Positions 8,115 to 17,747 of a stretch of DNA of 64,000 nt are shown one piece after another. Numbering within the stretch: the first letter of the stretch is position 1; each line of letters opens with the position of its first letter. This stretch comes from Sphaerisporangium fuscum. Its GTDB lineage: Bacteria; Actinomycetota; Actinomycetes; Streptosporangiales; Streptosporangiaceae. The stretch lies in NCBI RefSeq assembly GCF_018531465.1, contig NZ_JAHDTF010000006.1:62001-126000 (forward strand). The letters are read 5' to 3'. A program made the position numbers and the translations under genes. The notes below the pieces were generated by a model that saw only the letters and a list, made by a program, of their open reading frames with translations, did not search any database and was not told where the DNA came from.

Positions 8115-10334
8115 GTGCAGCCGAAGGGAGACGGCGTCTCCACGACAAGCCTTTCGGCGGTTCTCGAACGCATCACCTACGCGAACGACGAGACCGGCTA
8201 CACGATCGCGCGCGTGGCGCCGGAGCGGGGCGGGTCCGAGCTGGTGACGGCGGTGGGGCCGCTGCTCGGCGCGCAGGTCGGCGAGAGCCTGCGCCTGACC
8301 GGCCGCTGGACCTCCCACCCCAGGTACGGCAGGCAGTTCGAGGTCTGGTCCTACACCACCGTCCTGCCGGCGACCGTGCAGGGCATCCAGCGCTACCTCG
8401 GCTCCGGCCTGATCAAGGGCATCGGCCCGAAGATGGCCGAGCGCATCGTGGGCCACTTCGGGGTCGACACCCTCCAGGTGATCGAGGACAGCCCCGGACG
8501 GCTGGTGGAGGTGCCCGGGCTCGGCCCCAAGCGCACCAAGATGATCGCCGCCGCCTGGGAGGAGCAGAAGATCATCAAAGAGGTGATGATCTTCCTGCAG
8601 GGCGTCGGGGTGTCCACCTCCATCGCCGTGCGCATCTTCAAGCAGTACGGCGACGCCTCGATCACGGTGGTCAAGACCGAGCCGTACCGGCTGGCCGACG
8701 ACGTGTGGGGCATCGGCTTCAAGACCGCCGACACCATCGCCCAGGCCGTCGGCATCCCGCACGACAGCCCCGAGCGGGTGAAGGCCGGCCTGCGGTACAC
8801 CCTTTCCCAGGCCGCCGACGCCGGCCACTGCTACCTGCCCGCGCCCAACCTGGCCGGCGACGCGGTGAAGATCCTCGAAGTCCCCGCCGAGCTGGTGGCG
8901 GACTGCCTGGAGGAGCTGGTCGCCGCCGAGGGCGTGGTCCGCGAGGACGTCCCCGCCGGCGACGGCGTCGTGCCCGCGGTCTACCTGGTGCCCTTCCACC
9001 GCGCCGAGCTGTCGCTGGCGGGTGGCCTGCGGCGCCTGCTCGACTCGCCGCACGACCGGCTGGCGGCGTTCGGTGACGTCGACTGGGACGCCGCCTTCGG
9101 CTGGCTGCGCAAGCAGACCGGCGCCGACCTCGCGCCCGAACAGGCCGAGGCGGTGCGGCTGGCCCTCACCTCCAAGGTCGCGGTGCTCACCGGAGGGCCC
9201 GGCTGCGGCAAGAGCTTCACCGTGCGCTCCATCGTCGCCCTGGCCCGCGCCAAGCGTGCCAAGGTCACCCTCGCCGCCCCCACGGGCCGGGCCGCCAAAC
9301 GGCTGGCCGAGCTCACCGGCCACGAGGCGACCACCGTCCACCGCCTGCTGCAGCTGCGCCCCGGCGGCGAGGCCACCTTCGACCGCGACAACCCCCTGGA
9401 CGCCGACCTGCTGGTGGTCGACGAGGCCTCGATGCTCGACCTGCTGCTGGCCAACAAGCTCGTCAAGGCCGTCTCGGCGGGCGCGCACCTGCTGTTCGTC
9501 GGCGACGTCGACCAGCTGCCCTCGGTGGGGGCGGGGGAGGTGCTGCGCGACCTGCTGGCCGCCGACAACGTCCCCCGGGTGCGGCTGACGCAGATCTTCC
9601 GCCAAGCCCAGCAGTCCGGGGTCGTGGTCAACGCCCACCGCATCAACACCGGGCTGCACCCCGTGCTCGAGGGCATGGCCGACTTCTTCCTGTTCCCCTG
9701 CGAGGAGCCCGAGGAGATCGCCGCGCTGACGGTCGACGTGGTGGCGCGGCGCATCCCGCGCAGGTTCGGGCTCGATCCTCGCCGCGACGTGCAGGTGCTC
9801 GCCCCCATGCACCGCGGCGCGGCCGGCGCCGGGAACCTCAACATCGCGCTCCAGGAGGCCCTCACCCCTTCCCGTGAGGGCATGCCGGAGCGGCGGTACG
9901 GCGGCCGGGTCTTCCGCATCGGCGACAAGGTCACCCAGTTGCGCAACAACTACGACAAGGGCGTCGCCGGGGTGTTCAACGGCACGGTCGGCGTGGTGAC
10001 GGACCTGCGCCTCGAGGAGAGCAAGCTGACCGTTCTCACCGATGAGGACGAGAGCGTCGACTACGCCTTCGACGAGCTCGACGAGCTGGCCCACGCCTAC
10101 GCCGTCTCCATCCACCGCTCGCAGGGCAGCGAGTACCCCGCCGTGGTCGTCCCGCTGGCCACCAGCGCCTGGATGATGCTGCAGCGCAACCTGCTCTACA
10201 CCGCGGTCACCCGGGCCAAGAAGCTGGTGGTGCTGGTGGGTTCGCGGCGCGCGCTGGGACAGGCCGTGCGCACCCGCGGCGCGGGCCGCCGCCACACCAG
10301 CCTGACCCACCGGCTCCGCCAGGACCGGCCCTGA
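8115..10334 (+). CDS. recD2: RecD-like (RecD2) ATP-dependent DNA helicase
   Basis: This 739-residue superfamily 1B 5'-3' helicase has an N-terminal OB-like domain (I-T-Y-A-N-D-E-T-G-Y-T-I-A-R-V) and a helix-hairpin-helix section (G-L-I-K-G-I-G-P-K-M-A, then V-P-G-L-G-P-K-R). Walker A G-G-P-G-C-G-K-S is at ~360-367, Walker B V-V-D-E-A-S at ~434-439, and motif VI (V-S-I-H-R-S-Q-G-S-E and Y-T-A-V-T-R-A) near the end. This is the architecture of stand-alone RecD2 rather than the RecBCD subunit. Likely roles are repair and fork rescue. The GTG start at 8115 follows GGAGGTGGGC. It is monocistronic. Confidence 0.9.
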   Translation: MQPKGDGVSTTSLSAVLERITYANDETGYTIARVAPERGGSELVTAVGPLLGAQVGESLRLTGRWTSHPRYGRQFEVWSYTTVLPATVQGIQRYLGSGLIKGIGPKMAERIVGHFGVDTLQVIEDSPGRLVEVPGLGPKRTKMIAAAWEEQKIIKEVMIFLQGVGVSTSIAVRIFKQYGDASITVVKTEPYRLADDVWGIGFKTADTIAQAVGIPHDSPERVKAGLRYTLSQAADAGHCYLPAPNLAGDAVKILEVPAELVADCLEELVAAEGVVREDVPAGDGVVPAVYLVPFHRAELSLAGGLRRLLDSPHDRLAAFGDVDWDAAFGWLRKQTGADLAPEQAEAVRLALTSKVAVLTGGPGCGKSFTVRSIVALARAKRAKVTLAAPTGRAAKRLAELTGHEATTVHRLLQLRPGGEATFDRDNPLDADLLVVDEASMLDLLLANKLVKAVSAGAHLLFVGDVDQLPSVGAGEVLRDLLAADNVPRVRLTQIFRQAQQSGVVVNAHRINTGLHPVLEGMADFFLFPCEEPEEIAALTVDVVARRIPRRFGLDPRRDVQVLAPMHRGAAGAGNLNIALQEALTPSREGMPERRYGGRVFRIGDKVTQLRNNYDKGVAGVFNGTVGVVTDLRLEESKLTVLTDEDESVDYAFDELDELAHAYAVSIHRSQGSEYPAVVVPLATSAWMMLQRNLLYTAVTRAKKLVVLVGSRRALGQAVRTRGAGRRHTSLTHRLRQDRP

Positions 10335-10659
10335 GGCTCTGAGAGGCCTTGCTCGATATCGAGTGGACGCCCTCCGGGGCGCGGGTGCTCTTCGACAGCG
10401 GGCACGAGCCGTTCGTCCCCGCCGAATACTTCGCCGGCGGCCGGTGACCGCTGCCGCGCCGGCGGGACGCGGATCCGGCTCACATCCGAACGCCGCCACG
10501 GGTGGCTGATCTTCGACTTTCCAGGGTCCCGCACCTCACGTCCGCCGTTCACCCGTAACTTCACCTAAATGTGATCCAACCCGGCCAAAACAGGTACGTT
10601 CCTATACGGATCGCTATTAGGCTTTTTACGAGCACTTTGCCGCCGTGGGGGAGAGGTCT
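10335..10659. other. 325-nt intergenic region with a possible gene relic
   Basis: In one plus frame, 10352-10446 reads D-I-E-W-T-P-S-G-A-R-V-L-F-D-S-G-H then P-F-V-P-A-E-Y-F-A-G-G-R and a stop. That codon-like stretch could be the tail of a lost gene; I do not recognise the family. A 12-bp palindrome CTCGATATCGAG lies at 10352-10363. The AT-richer 10555-10640 part probably carries the promoter of the transpeptidase, but no clear -35/-10 pair could be fixed. Confidence 0.35.
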
Positions 10660-11955
10660 GTGCGAGACATTTGGCACCGTCTGAGGACTCCGATCGCCGG
10701 GGTCGCCGTGGTCGCGGCGGGCCTGCTGACCGCGTCGTGCTCAGGCACGGGGACACCCGCGGGGCCGGGTGCCGACGGCGGCGCGAGCCAGACACCCGCC
10801 AAGCCGCTGCCACAGATCAAGATCAGCCCGGTGAAGGGCGCGACCAAGGTCCGTCCCGACAAGAGCGTCGTGGTCACCGCCAGCCAGGGGAAGCTGGAGG
10901 AGGTCACCGTCGAGGCCGACGGCAAGCCGCTCGAGGGCGAGTTCGACACCGAGCACACCAAGTGGGTGTCCAAGGGCCCGCTGAAGCCCTCCAGCAACTA
11001 CACCGTCTCGGCCAAGGCCACCGGCGACGGCGGTCCCGCCACGGCCACCAGCTCCTTCGCCACCCTCAAGCCGTCCCAGGAACTGCGCATCGCCGACATC
11101 ACCCCCAACGTCAAGGGTGAGACCGTCGGCATCGGCATGCCGATCATGGTGCGGTTCACCCAGCCGGTCGGTGACAAGGAGGCGGTGGAGGCGTCGCTGA
11201 AGGTCACCGCCCAGAAGCCCGTGCCCGGCGCCTGGAGGTGGATCGACGACCGTCTCGTCATCTACCGGCCCGCCAAGTACTGGCCCGCCCACCAGAAGGT
11301 CAAGTTCGCCGCGCAGCTCGAAGGCGTGCGCGCGGGCAAGGACATGTACGGCGTGAAGAACTACAGCAGCACCATGAACATCGGCGCCGCCTGGATCAGC
11401 AAGGTCAACACCCGCAGCCACACCATGGTCGTCCGCCGCGACGGCAAGATCGTGCAGCGGATGGCGATCAGCGCGGGCAAGGGCGACACCCGCGAGTACA
11501 CCACCACCAGCGGCGTCCACCTCACCATGGAGCGCGGCAACCCGGTCACGATGATCTCCCCCGGGAAGAAGGAAGGCGACCCCGGGTACTACAAGGAGGT
11601 CGTCAACCACGCCGTCCGCATTTCCAACAGCGGCGAGTACGTCCACAGCGCCCCCTGGTCGGTCGGCTCGCAGGGCCGCGCCAACGTCAGCCACGGCTGC
11701 GTCAACGCCCGCCCGGACCAGGCCAAGTGGTTCTACGACAACTTCCACCGCGGCGACGTCGTCACGATCGTCGGCACCACCCGCATCCTGGAGTGGAACA
11801 ACGGCTGGGGCTTCTGGCAGATGCCGTTCAAGCAGTGGAAGAAGGGCAGCGCCCTGAAGAACGGCGCCCCCAAGGACACCACCGACGCCCCCAAGGACAC
11901 CCCCACCGACACACCGAAGGACGACTCCTCCGGCGACAGCACCGTCACCGGCTGA
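10660..11955 (+). CDS. L,D-transpeptidase lipoprotein (YkuD domain, LdtMt2-like)
   Basis: This 431-residue exported cell-wall enzyme makes 3->3 peptidoglycan cross-links. The N-terminus has a hydrophobic segment ending L-L-T-A-S-C, a slightly atypical lipobox. Two Ig-like beta domains follow (about residues 50-250), then the YkuD domain with H-S-A-P-W near residue 328 and the S-H-G-C347-V-N catalytic motif. The C-terminus is Thr/Asp/Pro/Lys-rich (repeated D-T-P-K-D/D-A-P-K-D), a flexible tail. GTG 10660 follows GGGGGAGAGG at good spacing and is preferred over GTG 10645. Enzymes of this type resist most beta-lactams but are inhibited by carbapenems. Confidence 0.9.
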   Translation: MRDIWHRLRTPIAGVAVVAAGLLTASCSGTGTPAGPGADGGASQTPAKPLPQIKISPVKGATKVRPDKSVVVTASQGKLEEVTVEADGKPLEGEFDTEHTKWVSKGPLKPSSNYTVSAKATGDGGPATATSSFATLKPSQELRIADITPNVKGETVGIGMPIMVRFTQPVGDKEAVEASLKVTAQKPVPGAWRWIDDRLVIYRPAKYWPAHQKVKFAAQLEGVRAGKDMYGVKNYSSTMNIGAAWISKVNTRSHTMVVRRDGKIVQRMAISAGKGDTREYTTTSGVHLTMERGNPVTMISPGKKEGDPGYYKEVVNHAVRISNSGEYVHSAPWSVGSQGRANVSHGCVNARPDQAKWFYDNFHRGDVVTIVGTTRILEWNNGWGFWQMPFKQWKKGSALKNGAPKDTTDAPKDTPTDTPKDDSSGDSTVTG

Positions 11956-12028
11956 GGTTCCCGCTGGGACGGCGGTGTGACGCTCCGAGCTGGGGTTTCC
12001 CGGCTTCGAGCCAGGGCACCGGGCCGAT

Positions 12029-13513
12029 ATGGACCAGTCACGAGCGCCGGTGCTTGAGGCGCTGGCCGCATATCACCAGACCGATCAGCTGCCGTTCACC
12101 CCGCCCGGTCACAAGCAGGGACGCGGGACCGACCCGCGTGTCCTCGCCGTGCTGGGGGAGGCGGTCTTCCGTTCCGACGTCCTGGCCACCGCCGGGCTGG
12201 ACGACCGGGCCTCCACGGGCAAGGTGCTGCAACAGGCGCAGGACCTCATGGCCGAGGCGGTGTCGGTCGAACGGACCTTCTTCTCCACCTGCGGCAGCTC
12301 CCTGTCGGTGAAGGCCGCCATGCTCGCCGTCGCCGGGCCCCACGAGACGGTGCTGCTCGGCCGTGACGCCCACAAGGCGGTGATCTCGGGCCTCATCCTG
12401 TCCGGGCAGCGGCCCGTCTGGGTGGACCCGCAGTGGGACCCCGACCTGCACCTGGCCCACCCGCCCACGCCGCAGGCCTTCCAGTCCGCCCTGGAGGGCA
12501 ACCCCGACGCCAAGGGCGTGCTGGTCACCAGCCCCACCCCGTACGGCGCCGGCTCGGACCTGGCCGCCATCGCCGAGGTGTGCCACCGGCACGGCAAGCC
12601 TCTGATCGTCGACGAGGCCTGGGGCGCCCACCTGCCGTTCCACTCCGGCCTGCCCACGTGGGGGATGGACGCCGGCGCGGACCTCTGCGTCACCTCGATC
12701 CACAAGATGGGCTCGGGGCTGGAGCAGAGCTCGGTGTTCCACCTCCAGGGCGACCTCGTCGACCCCGACGTCCTCAAGGCCCGGGCCGACCTGCTCAGCA
12801 CCACCAGCCCGTCGGTGCTGATCTACGCCGCTCTGGACGGCTGGCGGCGCCAGATGGTCGAGCACGGCCGGGAGATCTACGACCGCACCCTCGCGCTGGC
12901 CGACGAGGTCCGTGCCGAAATCGAGGACATCGACGGCATGCACGTCCACGGCCGCGACGACTTCTGCGGACCCGGCCGCGCGGCCGACATGGACCCCCTG
13001 CTGATCGTCGTCGACATCTCCGCCCTCGGCGTGACCGGCTTCACGGCCGCCGACTGGCTGCGCGAGCACCGTCAGATCAACCTCGGCCTGTCCGACCACC
13101 GTCGTATCAGCGCCCAGATCACCCACGCCGACGACGACAAGACCGCCGCCCGGCTGCTGACCGCCCTGCGCGACCTGGCCGACCACGCCGCGGAACTGCC
13201 GCCCGCGCCGCGGTTCGAGATACCGGACCCGGCCCGGCTGCGGCTGGAACAGGTCACACTGCCCCGGGACGCGTTCTTCGGCCCCGCCGAGCAGGTGCCC
13301 TGGCGCAAGGCCGCGGGCCGCGTGGCCGCCGAGATGCTGACCCCCTACCCTCCGGGGATCCCGGCCGCGCTGCCCGGCGAGCGCCTCAACGACGACGTGC
13401 TGCGCTACCTGCGCGGCGGCGTCGAGGCGGGCATGGTCGTGCCGGACGCGGCCGACCCGGAGGTCGAGACCGTCCGCGTCCTCATCGAGGACGGCTCCTC
13501 CAGGCGCCGGTGA
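12029..13513 (+). CDS. Orn/Lys/Arg decarboxylase family protein (PLP-dependent)
   Basis: This 494-residue fold-type I PLP enzyme of the Bacillus SpeA/YaaO-like group has the N-terminal G-H-K-Q-G-R-G loop, S-T-C-G-S-S-L-S for phosphate binding, D-E-A-W-G-A-H for the PLP pyridine ring, and the Schiff-base lysine K226 in S-I-H-K-M-G-S-G. The C-terminal domain has the typical P-Y-P-P-G-I-P motif. Family members decarboxylate arginine, lysine or ornithine to polyamines or cadaverine, and substrate cannot be assigned. It ends 14 nt from the convergent radical SAM gene. Confidence 0.88.
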   Translation: MDQSRAPVLEALAAYHQTDQLPFTPPGHKQGRGTDPRVLAVLGEAVFRSDVLATAGLDDRASTGKVLQQAQDLMAEAVSVERTFFSTCGSSLSVKAAMLAVAGPHETVLLGRDAHKAVISGLILSGQRPVWVDPQWDPDLHLAHPPTPQAFQSALEGNPDAKGVLVTSPTPYGAGSDLAAIAEVCHRHGKPLIVDEAWGAHLPFHSGLPTWGMDAGADLCVTSIHKMGSGLEQSSVFHLQGDLVDPDVLKARADLLSTTSPSVLIYAALDGWRRQMVEHGREIYDRTLALADEVRAEIEDIDGMHVHGRDDFCGPGRAADMDPLLIVVDISALGVTGFTAADWLREHRQINLGLSDHRRISAQITHADDDKTAARLLTALRDLADHAAELPPAPRFEIPDPARLRLEQVTLPRDAFFGPAEQVPWRKAAGRVAAEMLTPYPPGIPAALPGERLNDDVLRYLRGGVEAGMVVPDAADPEVETVRVLIEDGSSRRR

Positions 13514-13526
13514 CGGGGCGCGCGGC

Positions 13527-14513
13527 TCACAGCAGGGCGAGCTGGTGGTCCGCCGAACGGCTGGGCCGCCAGGGGTCCCGCCGGGTGCCGATGCCGTAGA
13601 GGCGGGCCAGCTCGCCGACCCGCCCCACCACGCGCCGCCGGTAGTCGTCGGAGGCCAGCGGCCCGTCGCCGTACAACTCCTGGTAGCGGGGCACCAGCCG
13701 CGGATGCTCCTCGGCCAGCCACCGCATGTACCACTCGCGCGAGCCGGGCGGCAGTTGCAGCACCATCGGCGTCAGGCTGACCACGCCGGCCTCGGCCACC
13801 CGCCGTACCACCGCCCGCAGCTGGTCCTCGGAATCGGTCAGGCACGGCAGGATCGGCGCCATCAGCACCCCGCACGGCACGCCGCGCTCGCCGAGCTCGG
13901 CGCACAGCTCCAGGCGCTTCTGCGCGCTCGGCGCCCCCGGCTCCACCGCACGGCGCAGCCGGTCGTCGACGAACCCGATCGACACCCGCGCCTCGACCTG
14001 GGCCACCTGCGCGGCCTCGGCCAGCGGCTCGGCGTCGCGCAGGATCAGCGCGCTCTTGGTCATCACCCGGAAGGGGTTGCCGGCGTCGCGCAGCGCCGCG
14101 ATGACGCCCGGCATCAGCCGGTAGACCCGCTCGGCGTCCTGGTAGCAGTCGCCGCTCAGGCCGATGCCCACCGGCTCGGCGTCCCACCGGGGCGAGGCGA
14201 GCTCGGCCCGCAGCCGCCTGGCCACGTCGGTCTTGACCACGATGGAGGAGGCGAAGTCGCGCTCGCCGTCCAGCCCGAGGGAGCGGTGGCCGCGCCGCGC
14301 GCCGCAGTACAGGCACGAGTGGGCGCACCCGCGGTAGGGGCTGACCGCCCAGGAGATGCCGAGCCCGGCGGCCTGCGGCACCCGCTCGATCGCGGTGTGC
14401 GCGGCCACCTCGTAGAACGTCGTGTCGCCCAGGACACGGCGGACCGCCCGCCGCTCGATCCGGGGGCGTGCGGTGGGGGCGTCGTCGACCAGGGGAAGGG
14501 CGTCGAAACGCAT
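13527..14513 (-). CDS. Rv2578c-family radical SAM protein
   Basis: The 328-residue protein carries the radical SAM cluster motif C63-A-H-S-C67-L-Y-C70 directly after S-P-Y-R-G. It also has G-L-S-G-D-C-Y-Q and the conserved M-T-K-S-A-L-I-L-R-D strand seen in the SplB/Rv2578c branch. SplB relatives repair spore photoproduct in DNA; Rv2578c proteins are uncharacterised, and a DNA-repair role has been suggested only from relatedness. A LexA-like operator lies 9 nt upstream of ATG 14513, which supports a damage-induced role here. There is no strong ribosome-binding sequence upstream. Confidence 0.82.
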   Translation of the reverse strand: MRFDALPLVDDAPTARPRIERRAVRRVLGDTTFYEVAAHTAIERVPQAAGLGISWAVSPYRGCAHSCLYCGARRGHRSLGLDGERDFASSIVVKTDVARRLRAELASPRWDAEPVGIGLSGDCYQDAERVYRLMPGVIAALRDAGNPFRVMTKSALILRDAEPLAEAAQVAQVEARVSIGFVDDRLRRAVEPGAPSAQKRLELCAELGERGVPCGVLMAPILPCLTDSEDQLRAVVRRVAEAGVVSLTPMVLQLPPGSREWYMRWLAEEHPRLVPRYQELYGDGPLASDDYRRRVVGRVGELARLYGIGTRRDPWRPSRSADHQLALL

Positions 14514-14522
14514 GACCAACAG

Positions 14523-14538
14523 TGGAACATGTATTCGA
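14523..14538 (-). promoter_or_regulatory. LexA/SOS-box-like operator
   Basis: The 16-mer TGGAACATGTATTCGA matches the actinobacterial SOS box TCGAAC-N4-GTTCGA at 10 of 12 defined positions. It ends 9 nt before the start codon of the radical SAM gene, where a bound repressor would block transcription start. Confidence 0.55.
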
Positions 14539-14694
14539 TACCTCTGGCAAGCGGATCCGGCCCTCCCGAGCCCTTTCCGGCCCCCGGCGTGATGCACAGT
14601 TCTGGCGCGAGCTCCTACCGGTCGGCGGGCCGCCATTGACTCAGCACGGTCCTGTCCGGCGGGCCGGTGGTTTCGCCGCCGGTTGTCGGTGAGG

Positions 14695-16968
14695 ATGTGG
14701 GGTGTGTCCGCGCGGCTGCCCTGGTTGGCTTCGGTGCGACGGTCGCGCAGGGTTCCGGCCGGGGTCGCGATCGTCCTGGTGGTGCTGGGCGTCATCGCGA
14801 CCGCCGTCTCGCTGGACGCGCCGTCCGACGGCAGCATCCTGCGGCTGGGCTCGTCGACGTGGCGTCTCGACGGCGTCGTGGTGGACGTGCCGGCCGCGCC
14901 CTCGGGGCCTGGGCTGCGGACCGGGGACCTGGTGGTCGCCGTCGCGGGCAGGCGCCTGGCCGACGGCCTCGGCGCCGTCTCTCGTCCCGGCCTGGGCGCG
15001 AGCGTCCCGTACGGCGTGGCCGGCGAGGACGCGGTCGTGATGGTGCGCGTCGATCGGCCCGATCCGTACCCGCTGCTCGTGCAGGCCTGGGGCGATCTCG
15101 TGTTCGTCCTCGCGCTGGCGGGGCTGGCGGCCGCGCTGTACCTGCGGCGGCCCGAGGCGCCCGCGACGGCCCCGTTGCTCGTGCTCGCGGCCGGGCTGCT
15201 GGGCAGCACGCTCACCGTCGCCGCCGGGCTGCCCGTGCTCGCGCTGGCCACCGGTGGCCCTCAGCTCTGGCTGTTCCACATCAACGCGATCGTGTCGTAC
15301 TCCATCGGCTGGGGAGCGTTCCTGGCCTTCGTGCTCGCGTTCACGGCTCGCCAGCCGCTGTCGCCCCGTACCCGGAAGACGATCGCCGTCGCGTACGCCG
15401 CACCCCTGGCCGCGATGGCCGCCTGGAGCGGGGTGGCGGCGTTGATGGCGCCTGACGCGCTGCGGTGGCTCGGCCTGCTGCACAGCGGTCAGACGGCGGT
15501 GGTGACGCTGGCACTGGTGACCGGGACGGCCTGGGGCGTGATCAGCTATCGCGGCAACCCGGATCCGCTGATGCGCGCGCGGATGCGCTGGATGCTGGGC
15601 GGCGGCGCGGCCACGGCCGTACTCGGCATCGCGGGCTGGCACCTCCCGCAACTGATCACCGGAACGCAGCCGCTGCCGTGGGGCGCGCTCGGCCTGTCGG
15701 GACTGCCGTTCGTGGCCGGGATCGGGGTCGCGCTGCGCCGCCACCGCCTGTTCAACGTCGAGAGGCTGGCCAACCGCTCGCTGGTGTACGCCACCGTGGT
15801 CGCGATCCTGGTCGCCGGGTACGCGGCCGTGGTCGCGGTACTGGTCAGCGTGCTGCGGCTGTCGGACACCGTGGCCGCCGCGCTCGCCGCGGCCAGTGCG
15901 GCGCTCGCGCTGGCACCGCTGCGCAACGCGGCGCAGAGCACCGTCAACCGGGTGATGTACGGCGACCGCCACGACCCGGAGGGGGCACTGACCCGCCTGG
16001 GGACACGGCTGCAGGCGGTGCTGCTGCCCGCCGAGACGCTACCGGCGATCGTGGAGACCGTGGCCCGGTCGTTACGCGTGCCGTACGTGGCGATAGAGCT
16101 GGTGGACGGCGCGGGCGAGCGCCACTCGGCGGCCCGTCACGGGGTCGCGGCGGGCGAGGTGCACGCCGAGCCGCTGCGCTACCACGGGACGCTCGTCGGG
16201 CTCCTGCTGGTCTCGGCGCGCGGCTCGGACGACCCACTCGATCCCATCGACCTCAGCCTGATCGCCTCGCTGGCGCAGCAGGTGGGAAGCGCGGTGCAGG
16301 CGGTACGGCTGCACGACGACCTGGCCCGTTCCCGCGCCGAGGTGGTGGCCTCGCGGGAGGACGAACGCCGCCGGCTCCGCCGCGACCTGCACGACGGGCT
16401 GGGACCGGCGCTGGCCGCGATCGGGCTCAAGGCCGCGCTGGCGGCCCGCGCCGTACCGGACGACTCGGCGGCGCGTTCCCTGCTCGGAGAGATATCCGCC
16501 GAGGCGAGCGCGTCGCTGACCGACATCCGGCGCCTGGTCGAGGCGCTGCGCCCGCCCGCGCTGGACGAGCTGGGCATCGTCGGAGCGGTGCGCTCCCGAG
16601 CGGCGACCCTGGCGGGAGCGATGCCGATCGAGGTCATCGGCGAGGAAGGCTTGCCGGCGCTGCCCGCCGCGGTCGAGACGGCGGCGTACCGGATCGCCGT
16701 CGAGGCGATCACCAACGCGGTCCGGCACAGCGGCGCGACCGGCTGCACCGCCGAGATCGCGCTGAGGGCCGGCGGCGTCGAGGTGACGGTACGCGACGAC
16801 GGCCGCGGGCTCGATCCTGAGCGGGCACCGGGGGTGGGGCTGCGTTCCATGCGGGAGCGGGCCGCCGAGGTCGGCGGGGAATGGTCGATATGCTCCCTGC
16901 CCGAGGGGGGCACCCGTGTGCGCGCCTTCCTGCCGGCGGATCTGGGCGAGTCTGGGAGGGCACGATGA
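14695..16968 (+). CDS. Membrane sensor histidine kinase with GAF domain (NarL-type two-component system)
   Basis: The protein has about 757 residues. The N-terminal region has one transmembrane helix, then a ~90-residue extracytoplasmic PDZ-like stretch (G-L-R-T-G-D-L-V-V-A-V-A-G-R). Six to eight further hydrophobic helices follow to about residue 420, then a GAF-like domain (~440-545). The HisKA_3 phosphoacceptor is H566 in R-R-D-L-H-D-G-L-G-P, and the HATPase_c has N in A-I-T-N-A-V-R-H-S-G and G-R-G-L-D. The start is uncertain (TTG 14683, GTG 14689, ATG 14695 or GTG 14704). It overlaps the response regulator by ATGA. Confidence 0.85.
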   Translation: MWGVSARLPWLASVRRSRRVPAGVAIVLVVLGVIATAVSLDAPSDGSILRLGSSTWRLDGVVVDVPAAPSGPGLRTGDLVVAVAGRRLADGLGAVSRPGLGASVPYGVAGEDAVVMVRVDRPDPYPLLVQAWGDLVFVLALAGLAAALYLRRPEAPATAPLLVLAAGLLGSTLTVAAGLPVLALATGGPQLWLFHINAIVSYSIGWGAFLAFVLAFTARQPLSPRTRKTIAVAYAAPLAAMAAWSGVAALMAPDALRWLGLLHSGQTAVVTLALVTGTAWGVISYRGNPDPLMRARMRWMLGGGAATAVLGIAGWHLPQLITGTQPLPWGALGLSGLPFVAGIGVALRRHRLFNVERLANRSLVYATVVAILVAGYAAVVAVLVSVLRLSDTVAAALAAASAALALAPLRNAAQSTVNRVMYGDRHDPEGALTRLGTRLQAVLLPAETLPAIVETVARSLRVPYVAIELVDGAGERHSAARHGVAAGEVHAEPLRYHGTLVGLLLVSARGSDDPLDPIDLSLIASLAQQVGSAVQAVRLHDDLARSRAEVVASREDERRRLRRDLHDGLGPALAAIGLKAALAARAVPDDSAARSLLGEISAEASASLTDIRRLVEALRPPALDELGIVGAVRSRAATLAGAMPIEVIGEEGLPALPAAVETAAYRIAVEAITNAVRHSGATGCTAEIALRAGGVEVTVRDDGRGLDPERAPGVGLRSMRERAAEVGGEWSICSLPEGGTRVRAFLPADLGESGRAR

Positions 16969-17612
16969 TCCGGCTGATCCTTGCCGACGACCACCCCGTG
17001 TTCGCGTCGGGCCTGCGGGCCCTGCTCGACTCCGAGGAGGACATGACGGTGCTCGCGGTCGCCGTGACCGGCGAGGAAGCGCTGCGCTCGGCGATCGAGC
17101 ACCGGCCCGACGTCGCGGTGCTCGACGTCAACATGCCCGGCGGCGACGGGCTCACGGTCACCTCCCGGATGCGGGCCGCCGGTCTGCCCACGCGTGCGCT
17201 GATCCTGACGATGTACGACGACGACGAGAACGTCCTGGCCGCCCTGCGCGCCGGCGCCCACGGCTACGCGCTCAAAGGGGCCGGCCCCGAGGAGATCACG
17301 GCCACGGTCCGCGCGGTCGCCCGCGGCGAGGCGGTCTTCGGCGCCGGCGTGGCGACGCGGCTGCTCGCGCACTTCTCCAAGGCCGTCGTGGCCTCCCCGT
17401 TCCCGCAGCTCACCGAGCGGGAGCATGAGGTGCTCGGGCTGGTCGCGCGGGGCCTGGACAACACGGCGATCGCGCGGCGTCTCGGCGTGAGCGGCAAGAC
17501 CGTGCGCAACCACGTCTCGAACGTCCTGACGAAGTTGCAGCTGGCCGACCGGCCCGCGGCGATCGTACGGGCCCGCGAGGCGGGACTCGGCGGGGCGCCC
17601 GAATCCTCCTGA
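16965..17612 (+). CDS. NarL/LuxR-family response regulator
   Basis: The 215-residue protein has a receiver domain with acidic pocket D-D at 8-9 and phosphoacceptor D54 (V-L-D-V-N-M-P-G-G-D-G). The switch T is in L-T-M-Y-D, and the conserved Lys is in Y-A-L-K-G. A LuxR-type HTH occupies ~150-205 (L-T-E-R-E-H-E-V-L then N-T-A-I-A-R-R-L-G-V-S). The start ATG overlaps the kinase stop by 4 nt (ATGA), indicating translational coupling. Its target is not evident; the small secreted-protein gene immediately downstream is the nearest candidate. Confidence 0.9.
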   Translation: MIRLILADDHPVFASGLRALLDSEEDMTVLAVAVTGEEALRSAIEHRPDVAVLDVNMPGGDGLTVTSRMRAAGLPTRALILTMYDDDENVLAALRAGAHGYALKGAGPEEITATVRAVARGEAVFGAGVATRLLAHFSKAVVASPFPQLTEREHEVLGLVARGLDNTAIARRLGVSGKTVRNHVSNVLTKLQLADRPAAIVRAREAGLGGAPESS

Positions 17613-17747
17613 CGCCCCCTTTCGCCGGCACCGTCCGGGAGCGACCTCCCGGATCGACCGGGACGCGGGACCCATGACGACGGGACGCGGTACCGCCCAC
17701 CCTGAGGGTGACTGATCGACGAGCCACCTTCAGGAAAGGAGAATCCC

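Noticed and set aside
7209-10499. A 1,096-residue minus-strand open frame opposite the RecD2 gene
   Set aside because: It is antisense to a gene with complete helicase motifs, has low-complexity Gly/Ala/Arg/His composition and no recognisable domain. Long antisense frames are expected at this GC content.
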